Below, in pieces: positions 7,220 through 15,001 of a stretch of 43,382 bases of DNA (position 1 is its first letter; each line of letters starts with the position of its first letter). The stretch is from Myxococcales bacterium (GTDB taxonomy: Bacteria > Myxococcota_A > Polyangia > Polyangiales > Polyangiaceae): contig JAJYCT010000004.1 of assembly GCA_021778125.1 (NCBI GenBank), positions 1 to 43,382 of the forward strand, in the 5' to 3' direction. The translations under genes were made by a program, and so were the position numbers. The notes under the pieces were generated by a model, which was not told the DNA's origin, did not search any database, and saw only the letters and a list, made by a program, of their open reading frames with translations.

Positions 7220-9421
7220 ATGCTTCCCGGGTTCGCCCCTCGGCTTCGGAGTCGCCTCGCGCTCGTGGTCGGCGTGCTCGCCATGACGGCATGCGGCTCG
7301 TCGGGCGCGAGCCCGGACTCCGGCGCTCCGGACGCCCAGGCTGGCCCCGCCGATGCGAGCCTCGCGGATGGCGCTGCAGGATCCGATGGATCGGCCGACG
7401 CGCACGCCTCCGACGCGGCGGCGTCCGACGGGGCCGCTGACACGGACGGCGGCCCCACGTCCTGCGCTGGCCAGGCCGACGGGACCCCCATCGCAGGGGG
7501 GCAGATCTGCTGCGCGAGCCTGCCGATCCCCGTGACCGCCAACGGCCGCTGCCCGGCGACCTTCCACGGCTCTGCGACCGGCGTCAGCGCCGCACCGATC
7601 GTCGGCGCGGCTGCGACTCCCTCGGGCCGTGGCTACTGGCTCGTGGCGCGCGACGGCGGCGTCTTCACCTACGGCGACGCGGCCTTCTACGGCTCGCTCG
7701 GGGGCAAGGGCGTGAACAACGTCGTGGGGATGGCCACAGACCCGGCCGGCACGGGCTACTGGCTGGCGGGAGCCGATGGCGGCGTCTTCACGTTCGGCAG
7801 CGCAACCTTCGGCGGATCGCTGCCCGGAAACGGCGTCACCGTGAGCAACATCGTGGGGATCGCGGCCAACCCCGCCGGGCCTGGGTACTGGCTCGCGGGC
7901 AAGGACGGCACGGTTTACGCCCTCGGCGGCGCACCCGCGGCGACGTCGGCGGGAGCGGGTGTGGCCAACGTCGTCGGCATCGCCGCCAACCCCTCGGGCC
8001 CCGGCTACTGGCTGGTGGGATCCGACGGCGGCGTGTTCGCGCTCGACGGCGCGCCCTTCGACGGCTCGCTGCCGTCGCAGAAGGTCGCCGTGAGCGACAT
8101 CGTGGGCGTGGCAGCCAACCCGCAGGGCAATGGCTACTGGCTCCTCGGGGCCGACGGCGGCGTCTTCACCTTCGGCACGGGCAACACCTACGCGTCGAAC
8201 GCGCTGCACTTCTCGAGCGCTCCGCTCGTCGGCATGACGACGAGCCACGAGGTCTTCGGGTACTGGATGGTCGCCAGCGACGGCGAGGTGTTCGTCGCGC
8301 CGAACGCGCCGCCCGAGTCGACCGCGACGCCAGCCATCGGGGCGAGCGAGTCGTTCCTCGGTCAGCTGGGCTCGTTCGAGATCACCGTGTGGGACGCCAG
8401 CGGCCAGCGCAACTGCAACGAGGGCCCCTTCGCGCAGATCCCGGGCGACCCCACGCACGTCATCGGCCGCTACAACAACGCCTGCCCGAACACCACGAAC
8501 TGGTCGCTCGCACGCTGGACGGTCGACTGGACGGGACATCGCCTGACCTTCGACCGCATGATCTTCGACACGCGGGCGGGCAGCGTCGCCATCGCGGGCG
8601 GCAACAGCCTCAGCACGTACTACGACGCCACGATCCTCTCCTACGGCGGCGAGCTCTGGGTGGCGGGCGAGTGCGGCGGCACCATTGCCGGGGCGGGGAC
8701 AGCGTCGGCGTGCCTCGGTCCGCTCAGCACGTCCAGCTGGGTCATGGACCCCGCGCGCACGAACGTGGTGATCCTCGGCAACCAGTCGCTGAACGACGGG
8801 TACCTCTACTCGGCGTCGGTGCCGAAGCTCCTCGCGCTGCAGGGCGGCGCGTACCTCTACTGGTCCGCGGTGAAGATCGGCGCCACCAGCGGGACGTGGG
8901 CCGCCATCACCGAGCGCGGGACGCAGCTCGCCGAGTTCCCGAAGACGAACGGGCTGCTCTGGGCCGCACGCACCGGCGGCGCCGTCGGGTCGGCGGACCC
9001 GACGTACACGGACGAGGTGTGGGGGCTTGGCAGCAGCAATGCCGACGACGTCGTGGCCGACATCGGCGGCATCTTCACCGACGGCACGAGCGTCTTCGCC
9101 AACGGGAGCCTCGCGGGGTCTGCGTGCAGCCAGCCCTTCTGGCCGCCGACCTGCTACGCGCTGGCCTTCGCGAAGAGCGAGAACCCGCTGGGGCACGACA
9201 TCTTCAACACGGGCACGGTGCTGCCTGCGACGGAGCTCACGACGAGCACCGGCGGAGAGCTCCGGCTCTTCACGGATCCGGGCCACGTGGACTACCTGTG
9301 GGGGAGCTACTTCACCAACGTCACGGGCCCTCGCCCGATGCCGTTCACGGGAACTGCGAACGTCGGCTACCTGCTCGGGTACGCGATTCCGCCGCGGACG
9401 CCGTTCTTCGGGGGACTGTGA
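7220..9421 (+). CDS. Large surface lipoprotein with six GYWL-type repeats
   Basis: About 733 residues. MLPGFAPRLRSRLALVVGVLAMTAC is a lipoprotein signal with lipobox L-A-M-T-A-C; I prefer the ATG at 7220 over the GTG at 7202, which adds six residues. A Gly/Ala/Asp/Ser linker of ~65 residues and a Cys-containing segment (CAGQ...GGQICCAS) follow. Then come six ~42-residue repeats with the core (I/V)VG-x-A-x(4)-G-x-GYW-(L/M)-x(3)-DG-x-V. Each repeat probably forms one blade or pair of strands, giving a propeller-like domain. The remaining ~400 residues read like a secreted beta-rich domain (HVIGRYNNACPNTTNW, GYLYSASVPKLLALQGGAYLYW). No catalytic motif is evident. Exposure on the cell surface is inferred. 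Confidence 0.85.
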   Translation: MLPGFAPRLRSRLALVVGVLAMTACGSSGASPDSGAPDAQAGPADASLADGAAGSDGSADAHASDAAASDGAADTDGGPTSCAGQADGTPIAGGQICCASLPIPVTANGRCPATFHGSATGVSAAPIVGAAATPSGRGYWLVARDGGVFTYGDAAFYGSLGGKGVNNVVGMATDPAGTGYWLAGADGGVFTFGSATFGGSLPGNGVTVSNIVGIAANPAGPGYWLAGKDGTVYALGGAPAATSAGAGVANVVGIAANPSGPGYWLVGSDGGVFALDGAPFDGSLPSQKVAVSDIVGVAANPQGNGYWLLGADGGVFTFGTGNTYASNALHFSSAPLVGMTTSHEVFGYWMVASDGEVFVAPNAPPESTATPAIGASESFLGQLGSFEITVWDASGQRNCNEGPFAQIPGDPTHVIGRYNNACPNTTNWSLARWTVDWTGHRLTFDRMIFDTRAGSVAIAGGNSLSTYYDATILSYGGELWVAGECGGTIAGAGTASACLGPLSTSSWVMDPARTNVVILGNQSLNDGYLYSASVPKLLALQGGAYLYWSAVKIGATSGTWAAITERGTQLAEFPKTNGLLWAARTGGAVGSADPTYTDEVWGLGSSNADDVVADIGGIFTDGTSVFANGSLAGSACSQPFWPPTCYALAFAKSENPLGHDIFNTGTVLPATELTTSTGGELRLFTDPGHVDYLWGSYFTNVTGPRPMPFTGTANVGYLLGYAIPPRTPFFGGL
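7592..8310 (+). repeat. Six protein-level tandem repeats of ~42 residues
   Basis: Six consecutive units inside the lipoprotein gene share GYW(L/M)-x-x-x-DG-x-V-(F/Y). They are diverged at DNA level but regular in length, with clear loss of conservation in the third and sixth copies. Confidence 0.8.
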
Positions 9422-9642
9422 CGTGGCGCCGGCGCCGGAAGACCCCGCTTCTCGTCTCCGCCTCGGCGGAGCGCAGCGCGATCCGGTAGCCTGGGCGGTG
9501 GACGGGCGCCGTCAACCATGTCGAGATCCGCTCCGGGGCGGCGGCCGAGGCCGCCCATGCGTAACGTCACCCCCTCGCGCGCCACGTCCTGAATCATCGC
9601 CGGCCGGATCTCGTCGAACAGCCGGAAAGGGACGTCACCGTC

Positions 9643-11106
9643 ATGCGAACGTCGGTCCTTGCGAGTTGGGTGTCGTGGCTGGTGATGCTGGCGGGATGCT
9701 CCTCCTCGAGCAGCGGCAACGCGCCGCAGGACGCCGGGGGCCTCGATGCAGCAGCCGGGTTCGACGCGGGCGGCGCTGCCGAAGCCGGGTTCGACGCGGG
9801 CGGCGCTGCCGACTCCGGCGGCGGCGAGGGGGGGGCCGAGGCAGGAAGCTGCACCCTTCCGGCGACCATCACCGCCAGCATGACGCTGACGACCGCGTGC
9901 CCGGTCTGGCGCGTCGCCGCCGGCGGCACCACCGTCGCCGGGAGCGCGAGCCCGGTGCTCACGATCGATCCTGGCGTCACGGTCGCCTTCGACAAGGGAG
10001 GCTACCTGTCGATCGGCACCGGCGCGCCCGGCGGCATCGTCGCTGCCGGCACGGCCAGCTCCGGCATCACCTTCACGTCGAGCGCCGCGCCGCAGGCCGC
10101 CGGAGACTGGTCGGCCGTCGCCCTCGGGGAGCACGTGCTCTCGACCTCGACGGTCGCCTTCGCCACGTTCGACTACGGCAGCGGCGTCGGCGGCCAGGGC
10201 CACACCAGCTCTCAGGACGGCTACAGCTACGACGAGCCCGCGGGCGCCCTCATCGTGTACAGCGGCACGCAGAGCCTGGCGCTCGCCCTGCACGATCTGG
10301 CCTTCTCGCACGACGCGGGCAACGGGCTCGTGGTCGACGGGTTCAACGTCGGCTTCGGATCAGGCTCGGGCAACCTGACCGTCCATGACTGGGGGACGGG
10401 CTTCGCGCCGTTCGTCGTCTCCGCGAACCAGGCGTCGACGCTCCCCACGACCCTGTCGGCGCAGGGTGGCGTCGTCGATCTGGTCAGCGGCCAGGGCGCC
10501 CCGGCCGGCCTCGGGGGCTCCGCGCTGGTGGCGGTGACGCAGACGTGGCCTGCGATCCCGATTCCGTACCTGGTCGACGGCCTCGCCCCCGGCAGCGGGG
10601 GTGGCGTGGAGATCGAGGGGGCCGGCAACAGCGCGGCCACGCTCACCATCGCGTCGCCCAACACGCTCGAGTTCAAGTCCGGCGGGTCCATCAACGTGGA
10701 TCCGAACGGTACGGCCCAGGGCGCGCTCATCGCCCAGAGCCCCTCCTCGTCGAGTCCCATCACCTTCACGAGCAGCCTGGCCTCCCCCGCGGCCGGAGCC
10801 TGGGGTGGGATCCTGTTCAACGCGCCCTCGAACGGCGGCTCGGCGCTCCAGACCTCCAGGCTGCAGGGCGTCGTCATCGACTGGGCCGGCGACGGGACGC
10901 TGACGCTGGGCTCGGATACGACCGTCGTCTCGATCGCCGCGGGCGCCAGCGCCTCGGGGCCCGTCATCTCGGGCTGCAACATCGAGAACTACCCGGCGAC
11001 GGCCTGCGCGATCACCTATTCGGGCACGTTCGTCACTCCTCCGTCGCCGGGCTACGCGGCGCCCAACAACACGTTCGGCGGGCAGAACGCCGTCTGCGCG
11101 CTCTGA
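9643..11106 (+). CDS. Secreted lipoprotein, beta-helix-like
   Basis: A 487-residue protein. MRTSVLASWVSWLVMLAGCSSS gives a lipobox L-A-G-C. A linker rich in Gly, Ala and Asp follows, including two exact copies of a 27-bp sequence. The mature domain has repeated short strands (TTVAGSASPVLTIDPGVTVAFDKGGYLSIG, GITFTSS, then a second round ATLTIASPNTLEFKSGGSINVD, PITFTSS), the pattern of a right-handed parallel beta-helix. The family is common as myxobacterial surface lipoproteins of unknown role. It follows the GYWL-repeat lipoprotein by 221 bp. Confidence 0.8.
   Translation: MRTSVLASWVSWLVMLAGCSSSSSGNAPQDAGGLDAAAGFDAGGAAEAGFDAGGAADSGGGEGGAEAGSCTLPATITASMTLTTACPVWRVAAGGTTVAGSASPVLTIDPGVTVAFDKGGYLSIGTGAPGGIVAAGTASSGITFTSSAAPQAAGDWSAVALGEHVLSTSTVAFATFDYGSGVGGQGHTSSQDGYSYDEPAGALIVYSGTQSLALALHDLAFSHDAGNGLVVDGFNVGFGSGSGNLTVHDWGTGFAPFVVSANQASTLPTTLSAQGGVVDLVSGQGAPAGLGGSALVAVTQTWPAIPIPYLVDGLAPGSGGGVEIEGAGNSAATLTIASPNTLEFKSGGSINVDPNGTAQGALIAQSPSSSSPITFTSSLASPAAGAWGGILFNAPSNGGSALQTSRLQGVVIDWAGDGTLTLGSDTTVVSIAAGASASGPVISGCNIENYPATACAITYSGTFVTPPSPGYAAPNNTFGGQNAVCAL
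9754..9810 (+). repeat. 27-bp direct repeat, two copies, 30-bp period
   Basis: The sequence starting GCCGGGTTCGACGCGGGC occurs identically at 9754-9780 and 9784-9810, separated by three bases. It encodes AGFDAGGAA in the lipoprotein linker. Such exact in-frame duplication is typical of slippage in Asp/Ala/Gly linkers. Confidence 0.95.
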
Positions 11107-11152
11107 CTGTGCCCGGGACCTTGGCTGTTCTCACAACGGAGAAAAATGTCCA

Positions 11153-11950
11153 ATGATGAAGCTCGCTTCGGCTGCAGTGGTCGGCTTCGCTCTTGCGGCG
11201 ACGGGATGTCAGGCGCAGGCGGCGCCGATGCCCGCTCAAGCACCGCAGGGCGGCCCCATGCCTGCACCTCCTCCCGCCGCACCGCCCGGGGGCAGCCCCG
11301 GCATGATGATGGGTCACCATCATGAAGGTCCCGGCGAGCCAGAGGCTCACCGCGAGGAAGGCCAAGCGTGGGAGCCCCACCGCGATGCCGATGACGTGCG
11401 GCGAGCGGCGCGAGGCGAGCCTCGCGACGGTCGCGACGGGCACCGCGCGGAGCACGAAGAGCGGGGTGAGCGCGGACCGGGGATGGGGCCGGGCGGTGGC
11501 CAGGAAGTGATGCACGATCTCGCGGAGATCGGTGTGCACTTCTATCCGCCGCCGATGCTCATCCGACGCGCCCAGAAGATCGGTCTCACGCCCGATCAGA
11601 TGACCAAGATCCGTCAGGAGATGCTCGGCACGCAGGCCCATGCCGTGGATCTGCGCGCCAAGATCGAGCACGCGAAGATCGAGGTCACGCGCCTGCTCGC
11701 TGCCGACAAGATCGACGAGCACGCCGTCGATGCCCAGGTGGACGAAGTCGCCAAGGGCGAGGCCGAGATGCACAAGCTGCACTTGGGAATGATGCTTCAC
11801 GTGCGCGCCCTGCTCACTCCCGAGCAGCGCCAGAAGCTCGAGGAGCACAAGCCCAAGCACGAGGGGCCGCAGCCCGGCGCGAGCGCCGCGGGGCAGACCT
11901 CCGGCGCCATGGGCGCGGCCGACGAGGATGACGACGACGACGGACGATGA
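11153..11950 (+). CDS. Spy/CpxP-like periplasmic protein with odd insert
   Basis: A 265-residue exported protein with signal MMKLASAAVVGFALAATGC (lipobox A-T-G-C). Next come a Pro/Gly/Met/His-rich stretch, a charged segment of ~55 residues, and a helical domain with two LTPxQ motifs (IGLTPDQMTKIRQEM and ALLTPEQRQKLEEH). LTxxQ repeats define the Spy/CpxP/heavy-metal-resistance periplasmic chaperone family. The tail is acidic (ADEDDDDDGR). The charged middle segment (11333-11482) is unusual: read on the opposite strand it gives a hydrophobic, membrane-like protein with nearly perfect G/C third positions (see findings). Envelope stress or metal binding is the likely role. Confidence 0.75.
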   Translation: MMKLASAAVVGFALAATGCQAQAAPMPAQAPQGGPMPAPPPAAPPGGSPGMMMGHHHEGPGEPEAHREEGQAWEPHRDADDVRRAARGEPRDGRDGHRAEHEERGERGPGMGPGGGQEVMHDLAEIGVHFYPPPMLIRRAQKIGLTPDQMTKIRQEMLGTQAHAVDLRAKIEHAKIEVTRLLAADKIDEHAVDAQVDEVAKGEAEMHKLHLGMMLHVRALLTPEQRQKLEEHKPKHEGPQPGASAAGQTSGAMGAADEDDDDDGR

Positions 11951-12094
11951 GGTCGAGGGCGCAGACGGCTGAGCCAACCGCGTGGACGTGATCGGCGGCG
12001 CGGCCAGGAGGAGCGCGAGCCGGTCGGTGGCGATCGCCGTTACCGCCTGCGCGCGGACTGATCGCGCAAGCGCCACCTACCGTCGCCGCCCCCG

Positions 12095-13447
12095 GTGGCG
12101 TACTCTCATGGTGCCGTGGTCCGTCGCATCCCGCAGTCCCCCGTCGGCGCGAACGCGGAGGCCGCGGTGCCCGAGAGCGGCGTGGGGGGCGGGGAGTTCG
12201 CGCCGGGGAGCATCCTCGGCGGCAAGTACCGCGTCGAGCGACGGCTCGGCGAGGGTGGCCTCGGCGTGGTCGTCGAGGCGATGCACCTGCAACTCGAGCA
12301 GCCCGTCGCGCTCAAGTACCTCCAGCCGCACGCGGCCGGGCGGCCCGATCTGGTCGAACGCTTCGTGCGCGAGGCGCGGATGGCCGCGCGCATCAAGAGC
12401 GAGCACGCGGTCAAGGTGCAGGACGTCGACGCCGCGCCGAGCGGCGTGCCGTACATGGTGATGGAGATGCTCGAGGGGCGCGATCTCGAGCAGATCGTCG
12501 CAGAGGCGCCGCTGCCCGTCCCGACGGCCATCGACTACGTCCTGCAGGTGTGCGAGGCCCTCGCCGAGGCGCACGCCGCGGGGATCGTGCACCGCGATCT
12601 CAAGCCAGCGAACCTGTTCCTCGCGTCGCGCCCGGGCAGCACCTCCGTCGTCAAGGTGCTCGACTTCGGCATCTCCAAGGACCGCACCGCCGAGGTGCGC
12701 ATGACGCGCGTCGACGAGCGCGTGGGCACCCCCGTCTTCATGTCGCCCGAGCAGCTGCGCGCCTCGGCCGACGTCGACGCGCGTTCGGACATCTGGTCGC
12801 TGGGGGTCGTGCTCTTCGAGCTGGTGACGGGCAAGGTGCCGTTCGACGCGCCGAACCTTCCGGAGCTGTGCACCGCGATCCTCACGCAAGCGCCGGTGCC
12901 GCTGTCGGCGGTGCACGCCGACGCGCCGCCCGAGCTCGACGAGATCCTCGCCCGCTGCCTGCAGAAGGACCGCGCCGAGCGCTACCAGAACGTCGCCGAG
13001 CTCGCCCAGGACCTCGCGCAGATCGAGAACGCCGAGGCGCCGTCGCGCGTGATGCGCATCGCGCGCGTGCTCACCGAGGCCGGCGAGGAGGTCGCGCCGC
13101 CGACGTCCTTCCCGTCGATCGACGCGCCGGAGCACGCGGCGGCGTCGCCCGGACTTCCGCCGCAGCCACCGGCGTCGCCGCCCGCGCCAATCCCCCTCTC
13201 GCTCTTCCCCGCGGTGGCCGACGTCGTCGAGGACCGCGTGGTCGGCGTCTTCTTCGACGTGGCGGGCGCGCGGGTGGACGAGATGCAGTTCCTGTCGATC
13301 GACGAGGCCGTCGACTACGCCTCGTCGCTCGGGCCCGAGGTGGTCCGCTGCGACCTGTACGACGAGTTCGCCGACGTGCGCGGCCGGCTGCGCGCAACCT
13401 ACGTGCGCGAGAACGGCTCGGGCTGGGTGGCGCTGCCGGCGCCGTAG
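12095..13447 (+). CDS. Eukaryote-type serine/threonine protein kinase
   Basis: A 450-residue protein with a complete Hanks kinase domain. The glycine loop is LGEGGLGVVVEA, the ATP lysine is in VALKYL, the catalytic loop is HRDLKPANLF, the metal-binding DFG is in VLDFGISKD, and the activation segment ends GTPVFMSPEQL. All key residues are present, so it should be active. The ~140 residues after the kinase are Pro/Ala-rich, then fold into a small C-terminal domain (VVGVFFDVAGARVDEMQFLSIDEAVDY) that may sense a signal. No transmembrane segment is visible, so it is a cytoplasmic kinase. The start GTG at 12095 precedes a ~40-residue N-terminal extension. Confidence 0.92.
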   Translation: MAYSHGAVVRRIPQSPVGANAEAAVPESGVGGGEFAPGSILGGKYRVERRLGEGGLGVVVEAMHLQLEQPVALKYLQPHAAGRPDLVERFVREARMAARIKSEHAVKVQDVDAAPSGVPYMVMEMLEGRDLEQIVAEAPLPVPTAIDYVLQVCEALAEAHAAGIVHRDLKPANLFLASRPGSTSVVKVLDFGISKDRTAEVRMTRVDERVGTPVFMSPEQLRASADVDARSDIWSLGVVLFELVTGKVPFDAPNLPELCTAILTQAPVPLSAVHADAPPELDEILARCLQKDRAERYQNVAELAQDLAQIENAEAPSRVMRIARVLTEAGEEVAPPTSFPSIDAPEHAAASPGLPPQPPASPPAPIPLSLFPAVADVVEDRVVGVFFDVAGARVDEMQFLSIDEAVDYASSLGPEVVRCDLYDEFADVRGRLRATYVRENGSGWVALPAP

Positions 13448-13481
13448 CGTCGGATGCGCGGCTTCGGCTGGTGGCCCACCT

Positions 13482-13570
13482 TGGCCGGACGGGATTCGAA
13501 CCCGCTGGGTTCCACCGTGAGGTTTCCGCGTCCGCCCCCCCCTGCTTCGACCGCCTTCTCGCAAGGACCT
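13482..13570 (-). pseudogene. tRNA-Ser-like relic
   Basis: On the minus strand, GCGGGTTCGAATCCCGT (a full T-arm) is followed by CCGGCCA at its 3' side. Upstream lie D-loop-like GGCGGTCGAAG, then GGGGGCGGAC and GCGGAAACC, which resemble the D-arm and anticodon region of serine tRNAs with anticodon GGA. I cannot form a seven-pair acceptor stem (no TGGCCGG at the 5' side) or a proper anticodon stem, so it does not look functional. It may be a decayed tRNA or a tRNA fragment left by an integration event. Confidence 0.35.
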
Positions 13571-13619
13571 CGGGGTCGGGTCGAGCACCGCTCCTTGGCG
13601 CCCGCGGCCACGCTGAAGC

Positions 13620-13634
13620 ACCCTCCCGGAGGGT
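13620..13634 (+). promoter_or_regulatory. 15-bp perfect palindrome before the lipoprotein start
   Basis: ACCCTCC-C-GGAGGGT, with the right arm ending six bases before the ATG at 13641. The GGAGGG arm also supplies the ribosome binding site, so a hairpin here could hide it, or the palindrome may be an operator. Confidence 0.4.
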
Positions 13635-13640
13635 GACTCG

Positions 13641-13835
13641 ATGAGCAGGGTGCCCGTTGGACTCGCGGTTGCCGCTGCCGTGGCGTGGAGCTGCGGTTCG
13701 ACGGGCGACGTCTCGCCGCCGCCTTCTCCGGGGCCGGATGGCGGCTCGGGCAATCATGCTGCCCCGGCGCGAAGTGCGCCGGATCGCTGACGTGCAGCGG
13801 CAACGTCTGCGGATGCGTGAAGAGCGGGCTCCCGC
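13641..13835 (+). pseudogene. Frameshifted Cys-rich lipoprotein
   Basis: The ATG at 13641 starts a lipoprotein signal MSRVPVGLAVAAAVAWSCGS with a Pro/Gly/Asp linker (PPPSPGPDGGSG). The frame then ends at a TGA near 13788 after residues without character. In the frame two bases over, from about 13750, the sequence continues as SCCPGAKCAGSLTCSGNVCGC, a knottin-like Cys pattern common behind such linkers. A single-base deletion (or one sequencing error) near 13745-13757 explains the break. The Cys-rich part then runs into the 3' end of the opposing thioredoxin-fold gene, so it may also be truncated. Confidence 0.6.
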
Positions 13836-13842
13836 GGACCCG

Positions 13843-14439
13843 TCACCACTTGCGAAGCATGCAGCCGAGCGTCGTGCCTTCGCTCTGGCGAACCGGCCTT
13901 CCGGCGGTCAGGTCCGTCAGGGCGTCACGCAAGTACATGGTCGCGTTGTCGTGGAGCTTCGCCTTGTCCGAGTCGATGCCCCCGCGGTAGAGCACGTGGC
14001 CTTCGCGGTTCACGACCACCGTGAAGGTCGCGTACTCAGCGCCGAGCTGGTTCGCGAGACGAGCCCCCGGGTCCACGAGGACCGGGAACGGATACTGCCG
14101 CTTGCGGGCCTCCTCCGCCGCGGTCTGGGGCGTGCCGCCTACCTCGGAGTCGATCGCGAAGAACTTCACGCCTCGTGGCGCGAACGTCGCGGCGAGCTCG
14201 CGGAGACGCTCGTCGTGCGCCGCGAGGCAGGGGCACTGGCGCGACATGAACATCAGGACGCTCCAGTCCGCGCCGCCGACCAGCTCCGCCTCGCTCGACC
14301 TGTGACCGTCGGCGGCCACGAGCGAGACGTCGCCGGCCGAGCGCGCAGGGGTCGACGATCGCGCGCAGGCCGCCGCGCCGAGCGCAAGGACGGATGTCAC
14401 CAGCAGCGACGGCAGGCACGTACGACTGTGCAGTCCCAT
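13843..14439 (-). CDS. AhpC/TSA (thioredoxin-fold) lipoprotein
   Basis: About 198 residues. The ATG at 14439 starts a lipoprotein signal ending ALGAAAC. The mature part is a redoxin fold: WSVLMFMSRQCPCLAAHDERLRELAATF holds the active-site C-P-C, followed by GVKFFAIDSE, PFPVLVDPGARLANQLGAEYATFTVVVNREG and LYRGGID, the usual order for AhpC/TSA and TlpA-like proteins. The two active-site cysteines are separated by one residue, as in peroxiredoxin-like variants that act on periplasmic thiols or peroxides. It is divergent from the diheme lipoprotein gene, with which it shares an upstream region. Confidence 0.82.
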   Translation of the reverse strand: MGLHSRTCLPSLLVTSVLALGAAACARSSTPARSAGDVSLVAADGHRSSEAELVGGADWSVLMFMSRQCPCLAAHDERLRELAATFAPRGVKFFAIDSEVGGTPQTAAEEARKRQYPFPVLVDPGARLANQLGAEYATFTVVVNREGHVLYRGGIDSDKAKLHDNATMYLRDALTDLTAGRPVRQSEGTTLGCMLRKW

Positions 14440-14474
14440 GCTCGTCGCTATGCTCCCTCGGCGGGTCGAGTGCA

Positions 14475-14975
14475 ATGCGAGTCCGTCATGTCGCCTCACG
14501 CCGCCGGTTCGCGAAGCCGACCGGCCCCGGGTCGTGCCGCGCGCTCGCCCTCGCCCTCGCCCTGGTCGTGGCCGTGGCGGCCGGGTGCAGCGGTTCGCCG
14601 GGCCCCTCGCCCGCGGCGTCCGCGGACCCGGGCTCCGTCCTGCCCTGGGAGCGCATGACCCCGCGGCAGAAGCAGGACTACATGCGCTCGACCGTGATGC
14701 CCACGATGCGGGAGCTCTTCGTGCGCTTCGACCCGCACCGCTATCCCAAAATGGGCTGCTCGCCGTGCCACACCCGAAGCTCGGGAACCCCCGACTATCG
14801 GATGCCCAACGACGATCTGCTCCTCGATCCCAGCACGTGCGAGCCCGGACCGGGGGCCGATCCCTCGGCGATCGCGATGAATCGCTTCATGCTCGAAGAG
14901 GTCGGGCCGACGATGGGGCGGCTCCTGGGAAAGCCCTTCAACAGCTGCTACTGGTGCCACTCCTACGATCCGTGA
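14475..14975 (+). CDS. Diheme c-type cytochrome lipoprotein
   Basis: About 166 residues. The ATG at 14475 begins a long signal whose hydrophobic core ALALALALVVAVAAGC ends in a lipobox Cys. The mature protein has two heme-attachment motifs, C-S-P-C-H (in MGCSPCHTRSS) and C-Y-W-C-H (in NSCYWCHSYDP, close to the C-terminus), so it should bind two c-type hemes in the periplasm. It also has a conserved-looking MTPRQKQDYM helix. Divergent from the thioredoxin-fold gene, which may help keep its heme-site cysteines reduced (inference). It could feed electrons to or from the downstream respiratory block. Confidence 0.82.
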   Translation: MRVRHVASRRRFAKPTGPGSCRALALALALVVAVAAGCSGSPGPSPAASADPGSVLPWERMTPRQKQDYMRSTVMPTMRELFVRFDPHRYPKMGCSPCHTRSSGTPDYRMPNDDLLLDPSTCEPGPGADPSAIAMNRFMLEEVGPTMGRLLGKPFNSCYWCHSYDP

Positions 14976-15001
14976 CCCGCCGTCGGCGCTCGGGGGAGCC
15001 T

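Noticed and set aside
9515-9650. Minus-strand stretch PFRLFDEIRPAMIQDVAREGVTL between the two lipoproteins
   Set aside because: Could be the tail of a lost nucleotidyltransferase-like gene, but no start or conserved motif is present and it continues as antisense reading.
13480-13507. A functional tRNA on the minus strand
   Set aside because: T-arm is good but no acceptor pairing or anticodon stem could be found.
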